13,256 nucleotides of DNA from NCBI GenBank assembly GCA_029856635.1, contig JAHKLH010000021.1, forward strand, positions 1 to 13,256. The letters are read 5' to 3'. The stretch's first letter is position 1. Each line of letters begins with the position of its first letter. Origin of the DNA: Candidatus Njordarchaeota archaeon (lineage in GTDB: Archaea; Asgardarchaeota; Njordarchaeia; Njordarchaeales; JAHKLH01). The notes under the pieces were generated by a model. The model did not search any database. It was given only the letters and a program-made list of their open reading frames with translations, and was not told the origin of the DNA. Made by a program: the position numbers and the translations under genes. Of the stretch, positions 1-8,900 are shown piece by piece.

Positions 1-2
1 GC

Positions 3-110
3 TTATGGGCAGGTGATCATTATGTGCAAAAGGGTCGTCATGAGCGTAAGTATAATGAAAAATTAATAAGAGCGAGCGCGAAAGAATCTATAAGAATAAT
101 TTATGATTAA
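3..110 (+). CDS. C-terminal tail of an upstream gene (5' end outside window)
   Basis: The third forward frame is open from the left edge to a TAA at 108-110, giving 35 codons. The translation is rich in charged residues (a stretch around HYVQKGRHERKYNEK, ending SIRIIYD) and looks more protein-like than the other two frames, one of which stops at once and the other at 64-66. I do not recognise a family from so short a tail. It would end 65-74 bp before the next gene on the same strand. It could be a chance open frame, since only 108 bases are visible. Confidence 0.35.
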   Translation, partial: LWAGDHYVQKGRHERKYNEKLIRASAKESIRIIYD

Positions 111-174
111 TAAATAAGATATTTACAGTCTCTCTTATACTATCATAATAAAGATTTTTAGAAAAGCTTTAAGT

Positions 175-3100
175 GTGATAGTGATGGGCTTTTGGAAAAC
201 TTTAACATATTTAAGTATTATCTTCATCGTACTTATGATTCCAATAGGTTTTAGATATATTATGGTTGCTCTTAGTTCACATAACTTTGCAATTAACTCT
301 ACTAAGTTTTTAATAACCAGTAATTCAAGCTATAATGGAATAAATGAGCAAATTACATTAGCTAAAGAGATCAAAGCAAGAGTAAGTTTTTCAATTAAAT
401 GGACTTTTGATGACGATTGCGCAATATATTCGCCAACATTTGGTGATATAAATGGAGATGGTTACCTAGAAATTGTATTTACGGCTGGAAATCATTATGT
501 TTACGCTTTATCACATGATGGAAATGTATTATGGAAATATTATATTGGGAGTGGAAATCTTCCCACGGCATGTTCGTTAGGTGATGTTGATAATGATGGA
601 AAACCTGATGTTATTTTTTGCCAAGATGATTCAGTATATGCACTTAATGGTGAGAATGGTGCTTTGTTATGGGAGTATGTCGCTGGATATCGTTTTTGCA
701 CAGTACCTACATTAGCGGATGTAGACAATGATGGAAAGCTAGAGGTTATTGTAGGGAATACTGATAACTGTATATATGTTTTGAACGGAGAAAGTGGAAC
801 ACTTTTGTGGAAAAAAGAAACTTCTGGGGATATTCATAAACCTGCTGTTGGTGATGTAAACAATGATAACAATTTAGAAATTATTGTTGGAAACAGTGAA
901 GGAGAATTATATGTTTTAAACGGAAAAAGCGGAACTACATTATGGTACTATTCGTTTGATGAAAGTGCATACACATATAGCCTAGGAGATATCAACAACG
1001 ATTATGAATTGGAAATAATAGTTGGAACGGGAAATCATATTTACGTGATGAATGGGGAAGATGGTAGCATTTTATTAGATATAAGCTTTCCAGAGTACGT
1101 TAAAAGATATGCTATTGCTGATATTAATAATGATTATAAACTAGAGATAATAGTTGGATGTGGATATTATGTATATGCGGTTGATGGGGAATCCGGAGAT
1201 ATCCTATGGAAAACTAATCTCGGATATTGGGCTGTAGGATATCCCACTATAGGCGATATTGATGGTGATAATGAGCTAGAGATCATGATTAGCACATATG
1301 CGGAGTTCTATATAGTAGACGGAAAAACAGGAGAAATACTTTGGTATAGTGATGATGTTGGATGCTCTAATTCGGTGTTAGTTGATATTGATGGGGATAA
1401 TTATCTTGAGTTAATTGCTGGAGAATATGAGTTATACTGCTTCGAATCAAGTAATCCAGGAAAACGCGTATATTGGCAAGGTCTTTCTGGAGATTCTTTA
1501 TTCTCAAGAACATTAAACCAGAAATTTTTAGATAAAGATCTAGATTTATTGTCAGACTATTCAGAAGATTTGTTAGGTACGTATTCAGATGATTCAGATA
1601 CTGATAATGATGGAATGCCAGATGGGTGGGAAGTAATATATGGACTAAATCCGACGGATCCATCAGACAAATATCTTGATAGCGATGATGATGGTCTGAC
1701 GAACTATGATGAATATCAATATGGAACAAATCCACAAGATAAGGATACAGATGATGATGGAATGTGGGATGGATGGGAGGTGGAATATAATTTGGATCCT
1801 CTTGATCCATCAGATGCTTATCAAGATCCAGATAATGACGGCCTAATAAACAAAGAAGAATTTGAGTATTCAACAAATCCAAATGACCCAGACTCTGATG
1901 ATGATGGTTATAGTGATGGTTGGGAAGTTGAGAATGGATACGACCCATTGGATCCATCTAGCCCAGCTGGAGAATTTGTAAGAAATCCAAGGATTATTTG
2001 GATGTCAGAAATTTACGGGGTAGATATATTACCTGCTATTGGTGATGTTGATGGTGATGGGAAGAATGAATTAATTGTTAGTACAGGAGACGAACTGTGC
2101 ATTATCAATATTGAAGATGGATCGATTTATTGGACTTTTGAAATGGAACCAGAATCAGTTGTAACTCCTAGCTTTCTAGCTATTGGAGACATAGATAATG
2201 ATACTATTCCAGAAATTATTGTTACTAATAGTTTTTATGTATACGCAATTGATGGAGTTAATAAAACTGTCATTTGGAGATACTCGCTTGGCGCTCAAGT
2301 TGAAACTCCTCCAGTTATATACGATGTTGACGGTGACTCTCAAAGAGAAATAATCATAGCAACTAGCTCTGGAAATCTTATCTTTTTGGATAATGACGGA
2401 TATGAACTATCAAATATTTCTGTAGGTTTTAGAATAGGTTTCAATGGACCGGCTGTTGCGGATATTGATGAAGATGGTATTGCTGAGATTATTGTTGGCA
2501 GTTCTTATGATCCAAAGATGGTCGCTACGAATATTTTTGGAGAAATATTGTGGGAAATTTCTTTCATCAGGTTCTTTTATGGGCCAATAATTACTAAAAT
2601 TGATGGAAAGTATAAGATAGTAGCGCCTTATGGAACGCAATTAGCAATTATAAACCCAGAAAATGGAACAATATACAAATCAATAGATCTTGGAGAGGAG
2701 GTTATATACATTCCAGCAATTTTTGAGTATGAGGAAACTAAATATATTGTAGTTCAAACTAAGAGCAAACTGTACGTTATTGATGTGAACGATTCCTCAA
2801 TAATATCGTATATAAGTGTAGAAAATCAAACAGGTCCGGCGAGCATTGGAATTTGTAATGATAAGATAGTATTCATTGTTCCAATGCTTAGAGACTCCGA
2901 AACTTACATTAGACTTATAGATTTTGATGGGCACATACTTGGTACTTATAATGCCACAATAGGCGACTTTTATCCAATATTATTTGCAGATGCTAATAAC
3001 GATATGGATTACGAAATTATTATATTAGATTCAAATTCAATTCAGATGTTAGACTTCAATTTCACAAGAATTAGTTGGTTTGGAGGAATTGGACTTTCAT

Positions 3101-3984
3101 TTAGCTACGATCATAACTATGAAAGCCCGCACAGAGATAGTGATCTTGATTGTTTAACAGATAACATAGAAATACTAATAACACAAACGGATCCAAATGA
3201 TCCAGACTCGGATGATGATGGAATTCCCGATGGATGGGAGTATATCCATAAGCTAAATCCTAATGATCCAAGCGATGCAAATATGGACTTCGACAATGAT
3301 GGACTTTCTAATAAAGAAGAATACTTATACGGATCTGATCCCTACAAGCTAGATACGGATGATGATGGTCTGTCGGATAAAGAAGAAGCCGAATTAGGAA
3401 CAAATCCAAGTAATTCCGACACAGATAATGATGGAATGCCAGATAAGTGGGAAATCGAAAATGATTTAGATCCAACAAACCCAACAGACGCTAATGAAGA
3501 TAATGATAAAGATGGACTTTCAAACGTGGAAGAATACGAGGAAGGAACAGATCCAAACGATCCAGACACCGATGATGATGGCTTGAACGACGGTGATGAA
3601 TTAGACATTGGAACCAATCCAAATGATCCCGATACAGACAACGATGGAATCCCAGATGGATGGGAAGCAGAGAATAATCTCGACCCAACAGATCCCACTG
3701 ACGCCGATGAAGACAATGATGGGGACGGACTATCAAACGAAGAAGAATACGAAGAAGGAACAGATCCAAACGATCCAGACACCGATGATGATGGCGTGCC
3801 AGATGGAGATGAAGTTGCTTCAGGGACGGATCCAACTGATGCAAGTTCCAAACCGCAAACGAGTTTTCCTAGTGGAGCTCCGTCAGAGGAGAAACGTGTA
3901 TTCTGGAAGATCTTATTGACTGGTGTATTACTACTTTTAGCAGGAATAATTATAGCTGCTATTTCTCCAAGGAGAAAAGTATAG
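175..3984 (+). CDS. Giant membrane-anchored surface protein: two beta-propellers, two calcium-binding TSP3 blocks
   Basis: Residues are numbered from the GTG at 175. An ATG at 184 is the likelier start, because it places the N-terminal hydrophobic helix (about residues 10-33) right after a short FWK stretch. No Shine-Dalgarno site is visible, so the mRNA may be leaderless. Propeller 1 (about 75-430) has eight GDxNxDG..E(I/L)(I/V) calcium loops, starting near residues 90, 136, 181, 226, 271, 315, 360 and 403, most with a following (V/I)YxLNGExG..LW strand as in PQQ/FG-GAP-type propellers. A first block of five DxDxDG TSP3-like loops follows (about 473-598). Propeller 2 (about 606-978) keeps clear loops near 623, 671, 717 and 762, then degrades. 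A second block of ten loops follows (about 986-1225). A C-terminal transmembrane helix (about 1243-1264) ends in PRRKV. The protein is therefore inferred to sit outside the cell, tethered at its C-terminus, with Ca2+-stiffened spacers between the propellers and the membrane. Adhesin or S-layer-associated roles are guesses. Domain calls are strong; specific function is unknown. Confidence 0.93.
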   Translation: MIVMGFWKTLTYLSIIFIVLMIPIGFRYIMVALSSHNFAINSTKFLITSNSSYNGINEQITLAKEIKARVSFSIKWTFDDDCAIYSPTFGDINGDGYLEIVFTAGNHYVYALSHDGNVLWKYYIGSGNLPTACSLGDVDNDGKPDVIFCQDDSVYALNGENGALLWEYVAGYRFCTVPTLADVDNDGKLEVIVGNTDNCIYVLNGESGTLLWKKETSGDIHKPAVGDVNNDNNLEIIVGNSEGELYVLNGKSGTTLWYYSFDESAYTYSLGDINNDYELEIIVGTGNHIYVMNGEDGSILLDISFPEYVKRYAIADINNDYKLEIIVGCGYYVYAVDGESGDILWKTNLGYWAVGYPTIGDIDGDNELEIMISTYAEFYIVDGKTGEILWYSDDVGCSNSVLVDIDGDNYLELIAGEYELYCFESSNPGKRVYWQGLSGDSLFSRTLNQKFLDKDLDLLSDYSEDLLGTYSDDSDTDNDGMPDGWEVIYGLNPTDPSDKYLDSDDDGLTNYDEYQYGTNPQDKDTDDDGMWDGWEVEYNLDPLDPSDAYQDPDNDGLINKEEFEYSTNPNDPDSDDDGYSDGWEVENGYDPLDPSSPAGEFVRNPRIIWMSEIYGVDILPAIGDVDGDGKNELIVSTGDELCIINIEDGSIYWTFEMEPESVVTPSFLAIGDIDNDTIPEIIVTNSFYVYAIDGVNKTVIWRYSLGAQVETPPVIYDVDGDSQREIIIATSSGNLIFLDNDGYELSNISVGFRIGFNGPAVADIDEDGIAEIIVGSSYDPKMVATNIFGEILWEISFIRFFYGPIITKIDGKYKIVAPYGTQLAIINPENGTIYKSIDLGEEVIYIPAIFEYEETKYIVVQTKSKLYVIDVNDSSIISYISVENQTGPASIGICNDKIVFIVPMLRDSETYIRLIDFDGHILGTYNATIGDFYPILFADANNDMDYEIIILDSNSIQMLDFNFTRISWFGGIGLSFSYDHNYESPHRDSDLDCLTDNIEILITQTDPNDPDSDDDGIPDGWEYIHKLNPNDPSDANMDFDNDGLSNKEEYLYGSDPYKLDTDDDGLSDKEEAELGTNPSNSDTDNDGMPDKWEIENDLDPTNPTDANEDNDKDGLSNVEEYEEGTDPNDPDTDDDGLNDGDELDIGTNPNDPDTDNDGIPDGWEAENNLDPTDPTDADEDNDGDGLSNEEEYEEGTDPNDPDTDDDGVPDGDEVASGTDPTDASSKPQTSFPSGAPSEEKRVFWKILLTGVLLLLAGIIIAAISPRRKV
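1591..1965 (+). repeat. TSP3-like repeat block 1, two-loop unit of 147 bp
   Basis: Five acidic DxDxDG loops alternate between a DGWE type and an (E/D)E type. The DGWE-type loops end at 1632, 1779 and 1926, exactly 147 bp (49 codons) apart. These are known calcium-binding loop types (thrombospondin type 3 / OmpA-like stalks); the period is read directly from the sequence. Confidence 0.85.
3130..3850 (+). repeat. TSP3-like repeat block 2, three-loop unit of 213 bp
   Basis: Ten acidic loops are arranged as one lead-in loop plus three units of W-type, N-type and D-type loops. The W-type loops end at 3240, 3453 and 3666, exactly 213 bp (71 codons) apart. The last two units also share DNA: 3541-3582 and 3754-3795 are identical over 42 bases, with high similarity on both sides, which suggests recent duplication or gene conversion. 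Confidence 0.85.
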
Positions 3985-4000
3985 CATTTCATTATAGTAG

Positions 4001-4028
4001 TTTTTAAAATAAGAATTGTTCCGTTTTT
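4001..4028 (+). terminator. T-tract terminator after the surface-protein gene
   Basis: Two T5 runs (4001-4005 and 4024-4028) lie 17-44 bases after the stop codon, with no strong hairpin. Archaeal termination commonly uses such oligo-T tracts. Confidence 0.4.
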
Positions 4029-4085
4029 ATTAATTCTTTGCCCCCGTACTTCTACTGCACTTCAACTCTAATTGAATTTCATATA

Positions 4086-4160
4086 CTAGAATTGTGTAAG
4101 CTTGAGTATTATATTTGAAATCATCGATGAAAGCACAAGGGTTTTGCTATGAGTTCTCAC
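4086..4160 (-). pseudogene. Remnant of a second PaREP1-family gene (5' end only)
   Basis: Read on the minus strand, bases 4145-4092 encode KTLVLSSMISNIILKLTQ. This matches the start of the intact neighbour (KTLVLSTTISNIIIKLAR) at 13 of 18 positions in frame; over a 39-base core the DNA agrees at 33 positions. The equivalent of the start codon is CAT, and a TAG stop follows at 4088-4086. The only start in frame is a GTG at 4160, giving a 24-residue peptide. Beyond the TAG I see no convincing continuation, although a short EIQLELK-like stretch in another frame could be further debris. The intact copy lies about 720 bp away on the same strand. Most likely this is the leftover of a tandem paralogue, a family known to multiply within archaeal genomes. 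Confidence 0.6.
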
Positions 4161-4304
4161 GAAGAATTATTCCAAAAACTGCAAATAAAATTTATAGTGA
4201 AATTATAGCAAAATTATCATTTATCCTGTATTTACAAAATGAAATATTGATAAAAATACTACAATGACTGCATTTAAACCCAGCAGAATAGTATAGTACT
4301 AATC

Positions 4305-4330
4305 GTCAATTAATGAGCCCATTAGTTGAC
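4305..4330. repeat. 11-bp near-perfect inverted repeat with 4-base loop
   Basis: The arms gtcaattaatg and cattagttgac pair over 11 positions around the loop agcc, with one T:G pair. Read from the minus strand the same position is an A:C mismatch. It lies about 50 bases downstream of the PaREP1 stop codon and between that gene and its remnant. It could be a transcript-end hairpin or a short mobile-element remnant. The rest of 3985-4381 shows no gene beyond the remnant listed above. Confidence 0.45.
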
Positions 4331-4381
4331 TATGAACATCACTACACACGATAAGATGAAAATTAAGAATTCGTAATGGTT

Positions 4382-4873
4382 TCACTGCATTTTTTGTTGC
4401 AGGTATTCCTTGAGAATCTTAACCAACTTTATAATATCTTTAACGTATTCCTCAAATGTCTCTTTAGATTTGATAAAATTATGATAGAAATTAGCATGAA
4501 GTCTTTCTGCGACAGCAAAGAGCTTACTCAATTCTGGACGCTTAAGTTCAATAGCTAACTTTTCAACTAGAAGACTTAATTCTCGGTGGGAGTAATGTGG
4601 TTCTCTTCTAATTACACCAATTGCATTGAGTAAAGCAGTAACGGCGCTCCAATACTTTTCAGATGCTTGAGTTAGATCTCCTTTTTCAAGTAGTTTTTTA
4701 CCCTCATCTAAGTATTTCTTGTGAAGTTCAAGATAAACATTTACTGATATTTTTGGATCAAGTTTTGTCTCAAGAAGCTCTGTCAATAGAATCTCAGGAG
4801 CTTTCCCTTGTTCTCGTGCAAGTTTGATTATTATGTTTGAAATTGTCGTTGAAAGTACAAGTGTTTTATTCAT
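4382..4873 (-). CDS. PaREP1-family protein (HEPN-like helical bundle)
   Basis: This 163-residue, mostly helical protein resembles the PaREP1 family, which is expanded in several hyperthermophilic archaea and related to HEPN/nucleotidyltransferase-associated bundles. Supporting features are the central segment EKGDLTQASEKYWSAVTALL (about residues 63-82), the later LSKLFAVAERLHANFYHNF (about 115-133), and a C-terminal helix ending near VKDIIKLVKILKEYL. I do not see a clear RxxxxH HEPN RNase motif, so catalytic activity should not be assumed. The ATG at 4873 is supported by an AAGGGG Shine-Dalgarno stretch about 6 bases upstream. The gene appears monocistronic, and the remnant of a paralogue lies downstream of it on the same strand. 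Family assignment is fairly confident; biological role is unknown for this family in general. Confidence 0.85.
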   Translation of the reverse strand: MNKTLVLSTTISNIIIKLAREQGKAPEILLTELLETKLDPKISVNVYLELHKKYLDEGKKLLEKGDLTQASEKYWSAVTALLNAIGVIRREPHYSHRELSLLVEKLAIELKRPELSKLFAVAERLHANFYHNFIKSKETFEEYVKDIIKLVKILKEYLQQKMQ

Positions 4874-4904
4874 GTATTGCCCCTTAATGGAATAAAAATT
4901 TCGT

Positions 4905-4913
4905 TAATTTAAA
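4905..4913 (-). promoter_or_regulatory. TATA-like box of the PaREP1-family gene
   Basis: On the minus strand tttaaatta, preceded by a short cc, is centred about 36 bases before the ATG. Transcription would then begin about 25 bases further on, just at the Shine-Dalgarno site, giving a very short leader. Confidence 0.35.
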
Positions 4914-4941
4914 GGACAGTTATTTATTACATCCTATTTTG

Positions 4942-4948
4942 AAAAAAA
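4942..4948 (-). terminator. T7 terminator after the protease operon
   Basis: A run of seven A on the plus strand reads as T7 on the minus strand, 27 bases after the stop of the small membrane protein. This fits an archaeal oligo-T terminator that ends the two-gene operon before the PaREP1 promoter. Confidence 0.45.
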
Positions 4949-4974
4949 GCGTATTGATTTCAAGTAATTATTAA

Positions 4975-5928
4975 TTATGTTCTTTTTCTTTTGCGCTTGT
5001 ATACAATGCCGCTAGCGATTGCTAGTAATCCTATTGGAATTAATATTGGCTCAAGTGGAAATTGCTCTGTTGGCGGTTTTCCAAATGTGTAGATGAATTC
5101 AATTTCAATATTGTTTATGCTTGCTCCAGGTTTTAAGGTGAATCTAATAGTGTTGTTTGTAATCTCGTATGTTTCTTCCGGTCTTATGTCGTGTATTGAT
5201 GCATTTGATGGAAGGGATACCATTATTAATCCGAATTCATCTGAGCTTACTGAAATGCCAGTTATATTGTAGTAATCGTTTAATGAGAATACGTTGTGTA
5301 CGGAATCATGATAATATCCATATTCAATGCCTTTGAATGCACCAACAATGGCGAAGTTGTTGGTTAATCCTTCGTATCCAAGTCCGAGTATTCCTAAGTA
5401 GTATAATGATGCATTAACTCGAAAGAGATAAGTATCGGTTAAGATTTTTCCGAATGACAACATTTTGAGACCATTCAATACGCGTTGTTTAAATGATTTA
5501 ATATTCATAGAGATGTTGTATCTGAAGATGACATAATTGTCAATTACGTAATATGTATCTAGAGTATAATTGTTTAACTCTTCTATCAGATTAACAAGCT
5601 CGTCCATGATGTTCTGTGATCTTTTTTCTAAAATTGACGAGTAATTCGTCATATAGAATGAAATTAATGTATATGTTCTATTATCATACACTATGATCCC
5701 CACTGCTGCTTTGAGCATGTAATCTAGTAATGTGCTTTCGGATATTGTTAAATTGAACCAATTAATGTCAAAGAGCCACACGGTGTAGTTTGTAAGAACG
5801 GAGCCATCACTCATGATTTTTATATGAAGCATATTTGTTATGTTTGAATACATGTTTTCTGAACGAATTGATGATACTGTGCATAGAAGTAATGCAGAAA
5901 GAATTATAATTGCGTGGATTCTTCTCAT
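4975..5928 (-). CDS. Secreted membrane-anchored protein of unknown function, co-transcribed with the protease
   Basis: The protein has a signal peptide (MRRIHAIIILSALLLCTVSS), a roughly 260-residue extracellular part and a C-terminal transmembrane helix (LIPIGLLAIASGIVY) followed by the basic tail KRKRKRT. The extracellular part carries many N-x-S/T sequons, as expected for an archaeal N-glycosylated surface protein. It ends in a strand-rich region of the sort (IEIEFIYTFG) often seen just before archaeal C-terminal anchors. I do not recognise a named domain. Starts at GTG 5937, ATG 5934 or ATG 5928 are possible. I chose 5928 because AGGTGAT at 5939-5933 then sits at normal spacing, whereas it would overlap the other two. 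The first base is only 13 bases after the protease stop, so translation is probably coupled. It may be a partner, regulator or substrate of the protease. Confidence 0.85.
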   Translation of the reverse strand: MRRIHAIIILSALLLCTVSSIRSENMYSNITNMLHIKIMSDGSVLTNYTVWLFDINWFNLTISESTLLDYMLKAAVGIIVYDNRTYTLISFYMTNYSSILEKRSQNIMDELVNLIEELNNYTLDTYYVIDNYVIFRYNISMNIKSFKQRVLNGLKMLSFGKILTDTYLFRVNASLYYLGILGLGYEGLTNNFAIVGAFKGIEYGYYHDSVHNVFSLNDYYNITGISVSSDEFGLIMVSLPSNASIHDIRPEETYEITNNTIRFTLKPGASINNIEIEFIYTFGKPPTEQFPLEPILIPIGLLAIASGIVYKRKRKRT

Positions 5929-5932
5929 ATTC

Positions 5933-5939
5933 ATCACCT
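5933..5939 (-). promoter_or_regulatory. Ribosome binding site deciding the start at 5928
   Basis: AGGTGAT matches the archaeal anti-Shine-Dalgarno end closely and immediately follows the protease stop codon (TGA at 5944-5942). Confidence 0.6.
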
Positions 5940-5941
5940 TT

Positions 5942-8900
5942 TCATCTTTTGGTAATTGTGAGAATCATGAATATAACAATTATGGCAATAAACAATAGAA
6001 GTGCAAGCCATTCCCATGTCCAATAAGTTCTTCTAAAATTAAGAACAATGCATGTATGATTACCGTTTAGATTTACATCTGAGAAGAATATGAGAAAGAT
6101 TATTTGTTGTTCGCTTCGGAAGAATAATAGATCTCTTATTGCTTGTGCGGGAATTCTAATTCTAATCTTTATGACTGTTTCGTTTATGACAATCTTTGTG
6201 ATATTGATTTGAAGAACTTTATAGTGTCTGTAATAAGCAGAAATGTGCACGAGATTTGAGGAAATTCTATAATTATCTGCTATGATGATTTCAAATTCAA
6301 CATCTGTTATTTCTGCGGATTTTGCATATTCGAACACAGTGTTATTTTCTACGGTTATCTTCCTTATTTGTGGTTTTTCGAATTCAGAGGGAGTAATATT
6401 GAGAGGAATACCAACTGTCACATTATAGTTTGAGTAATTTAACATCATCAATAATAAGTTATGTCTAGCTACTCTCGGTTTAATACTGAATGCTACTAAA
6501 TTCTCCTCAACAGAGAATGCCACTTGTGTTATTCCCAGGTAGTCGCTCAACAGAATTTTATTAACTGAGATTTGAGAGTTCTGCGAGAATGTCACATTGA
6601 TTTTTACAATTTGATCCACTTTAAGTTCACCGTCAATGCTTATTGATATGTTCTTTATAATCGCGCGTGATACGAATAAGCTTATAATCATTTCTTTAAC
6701 ATTCTTGCTTGTGAATTCTTCTGAATCTAACAAACCAGATAAGGCGAAATTACTAATGGGTAATCTTGATGTTAAGAATAATGCCATCCCAAGAGTATTA
6801 TAAACACGATGAACCATAGCTACGCCTACATATCCGTACATGAATGGCAATGTCCATACATATTCATTTTGCCAATATCCCGTGTAAGTTCCAACGAGAC
6901 CACCATAGTGGGGTACTTTCTTAAGGTAAATTGAAAGTTCATTTATAAATCGTCTTTTTGCATATTCAATTCGATCGCTGTATATTATGTTTCTTGAATA
7001 TACTACGCCGAATTCTGTAGTTAACTCGCTGAGTTCATCCCAATCATTTGCTAATATTACATTATCGGCTGGTACCATTGCATTTAAGATTAACATTTTT
7101 CCAGATTCAACAAAGTTCACAATAGCATTTATTTCCTCTGATGAAAATGTATATGCTTCTGTTTCTATTATGAATCCAGATGCGTTAAAAATGGCTCGAT
7201 AAGACGCTGCATCAGGAATCATTAAAACATCATATTTTTCCAATAAATGACTATCTATTCGCTGACCCCAATAATTATGTTCAATGGATATTCCTAACTC
7301 TTCCAAGATTTCGCACATAGTTCCAAAGAATCCATACTTATAATCGTTAAGCCATGCAGTGTGACTAAGATCAAGTAGAACTCGAAGAATTGGTTTTTTC
7401 ACATAAAAACTAACAGCAATTTTTAATAATTCACCACTAGCATTAATTTCAATGAATCCCTCGCGATATCCTATTGTTGCGTCTGCATTAACATTGATTC
7501 TAACTGAGATTAGTGTGGTTCCTGGATATATTAGCATTATATTACTAAATACAAAATCGATACCATCTGAAATATTTCCAGACACTCTAATACTAATTTC
7601 TCGCTCTATGCTTGAAATTAGTGTGATATTAAACTCAACATGTTGCCCTAAAAAGAGACTTCTATTCCATGGGAAAGACGGCCATTGTGGAATCGAATGT
7701 GGAAGAATATCAATAATTGCTGGAATATTATCGTAAACTGGAGCCTTAAGCAAAATATCATAGGATCTTCCAGCATTGAGAATACCAGCACCATACACTA
7801 ATTCCGACCCAGAACGCGTCGCACCTTTGACTATTGCTGCTTTAATTATTGCTGGAATATATCGTCTTGGAATATCACCAAATCTATCTTTTAGTACCTC
7901 AAGCAACAATGCTGCTACACCACTTACATGTGGTGCTGCAAATGATGTACCACGAACGAACTTGTATCCGCCTCCAGGAACTGCCGCATAAACATCTCCA
8001 GGAGCAACAACATCTGGTTTTACATATAAACCTGGTGCTGGTCCAAATGAACTGTAAAATGTAACATTGTAATCTTTTCCAATAGCCCCAGCTGTAATAC
8101 AATCCTTTGAAATTCCAGGACTTGCAATTGACATTCGATTTGAACGATAATATCCAGAATTTCCAGCAGCAACTACTACAACAACTCCTAATTCTGTTAC
8201 TCTACGAATTACTTCAATAAATGGATCATTCTGAAGAGGAACACCACCTAAACTCAAATTAATTATGTTTGCTCCAGCATCTACTGACCACTCAATTGCT
8301 GCAATTATTCCAGCAAAAGTAGCTCCTTCTCCACTAGCTGGGAATACTCTAGCATTAATGAATGTTACATTTGGAGCTACCCCAATATATTCTGGGTTAA
8401 GTCCCTTTGCACCAATTACGCTCGCAACCATTGTTCCGTGTCCAATTACATCTTCAACGAATTCTTCGTCTTCCTCATATCCATATTTTCGAAGCACAAA
8501 ACTTTTTGCACGAATTACTTTGCTCTCTAACTCAGGATGCATTGGGTCAATTCCTGTATCTATAACAGCAACTTTAACTCCCAAACCAAAGTATCCATCA
8601 GACCACAGCGGGGAGACATTTATCATTTCTATGCTTTCCTTAGATTTAGTTTCAAGATTTTCAGTAATCTTGAAATCTAGTGTATGATATCGTATATTAG
8701 GATAAACACCAATAATATCGTTTGAAAATTTCATTAGATAAAATATTATTTGTCGTGGATCACCTTTAACATAAAGAATTTTCAGTTTTTTAAAGAAAAT
8801 AACATCAAATTTCGCAAGTGTTTCTAAGATTCTTGAGATGCAACAAGTATCTTTGGGCATTATTATTACTTCTTGAGTATCTCCTGATAATACTCGTGGA

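Noticed and set aside
1367..1957. Long minus-strand open frame (196 codons)
   Set aside because: It is antisense to the Asp-rich repeats: repeated GAT codons read as ATC/TCA/CAT in reverse, rarely giving stops. The peptide is a His/Leu/Asp-rich low-complexity string with no ribosome site.
3342..3992. Long minus-strand open frame (216 codons)
   Set aside because: Same repeat artefact over TSP3 block 2; it gives a Ser/Gly/Pro low-complexity string.
8265..8687. Plus-strand open frame of 140 codons
   Set aside because: It lies antisense within the catalytic domain of the protease, which has intact motifs in the other strand.
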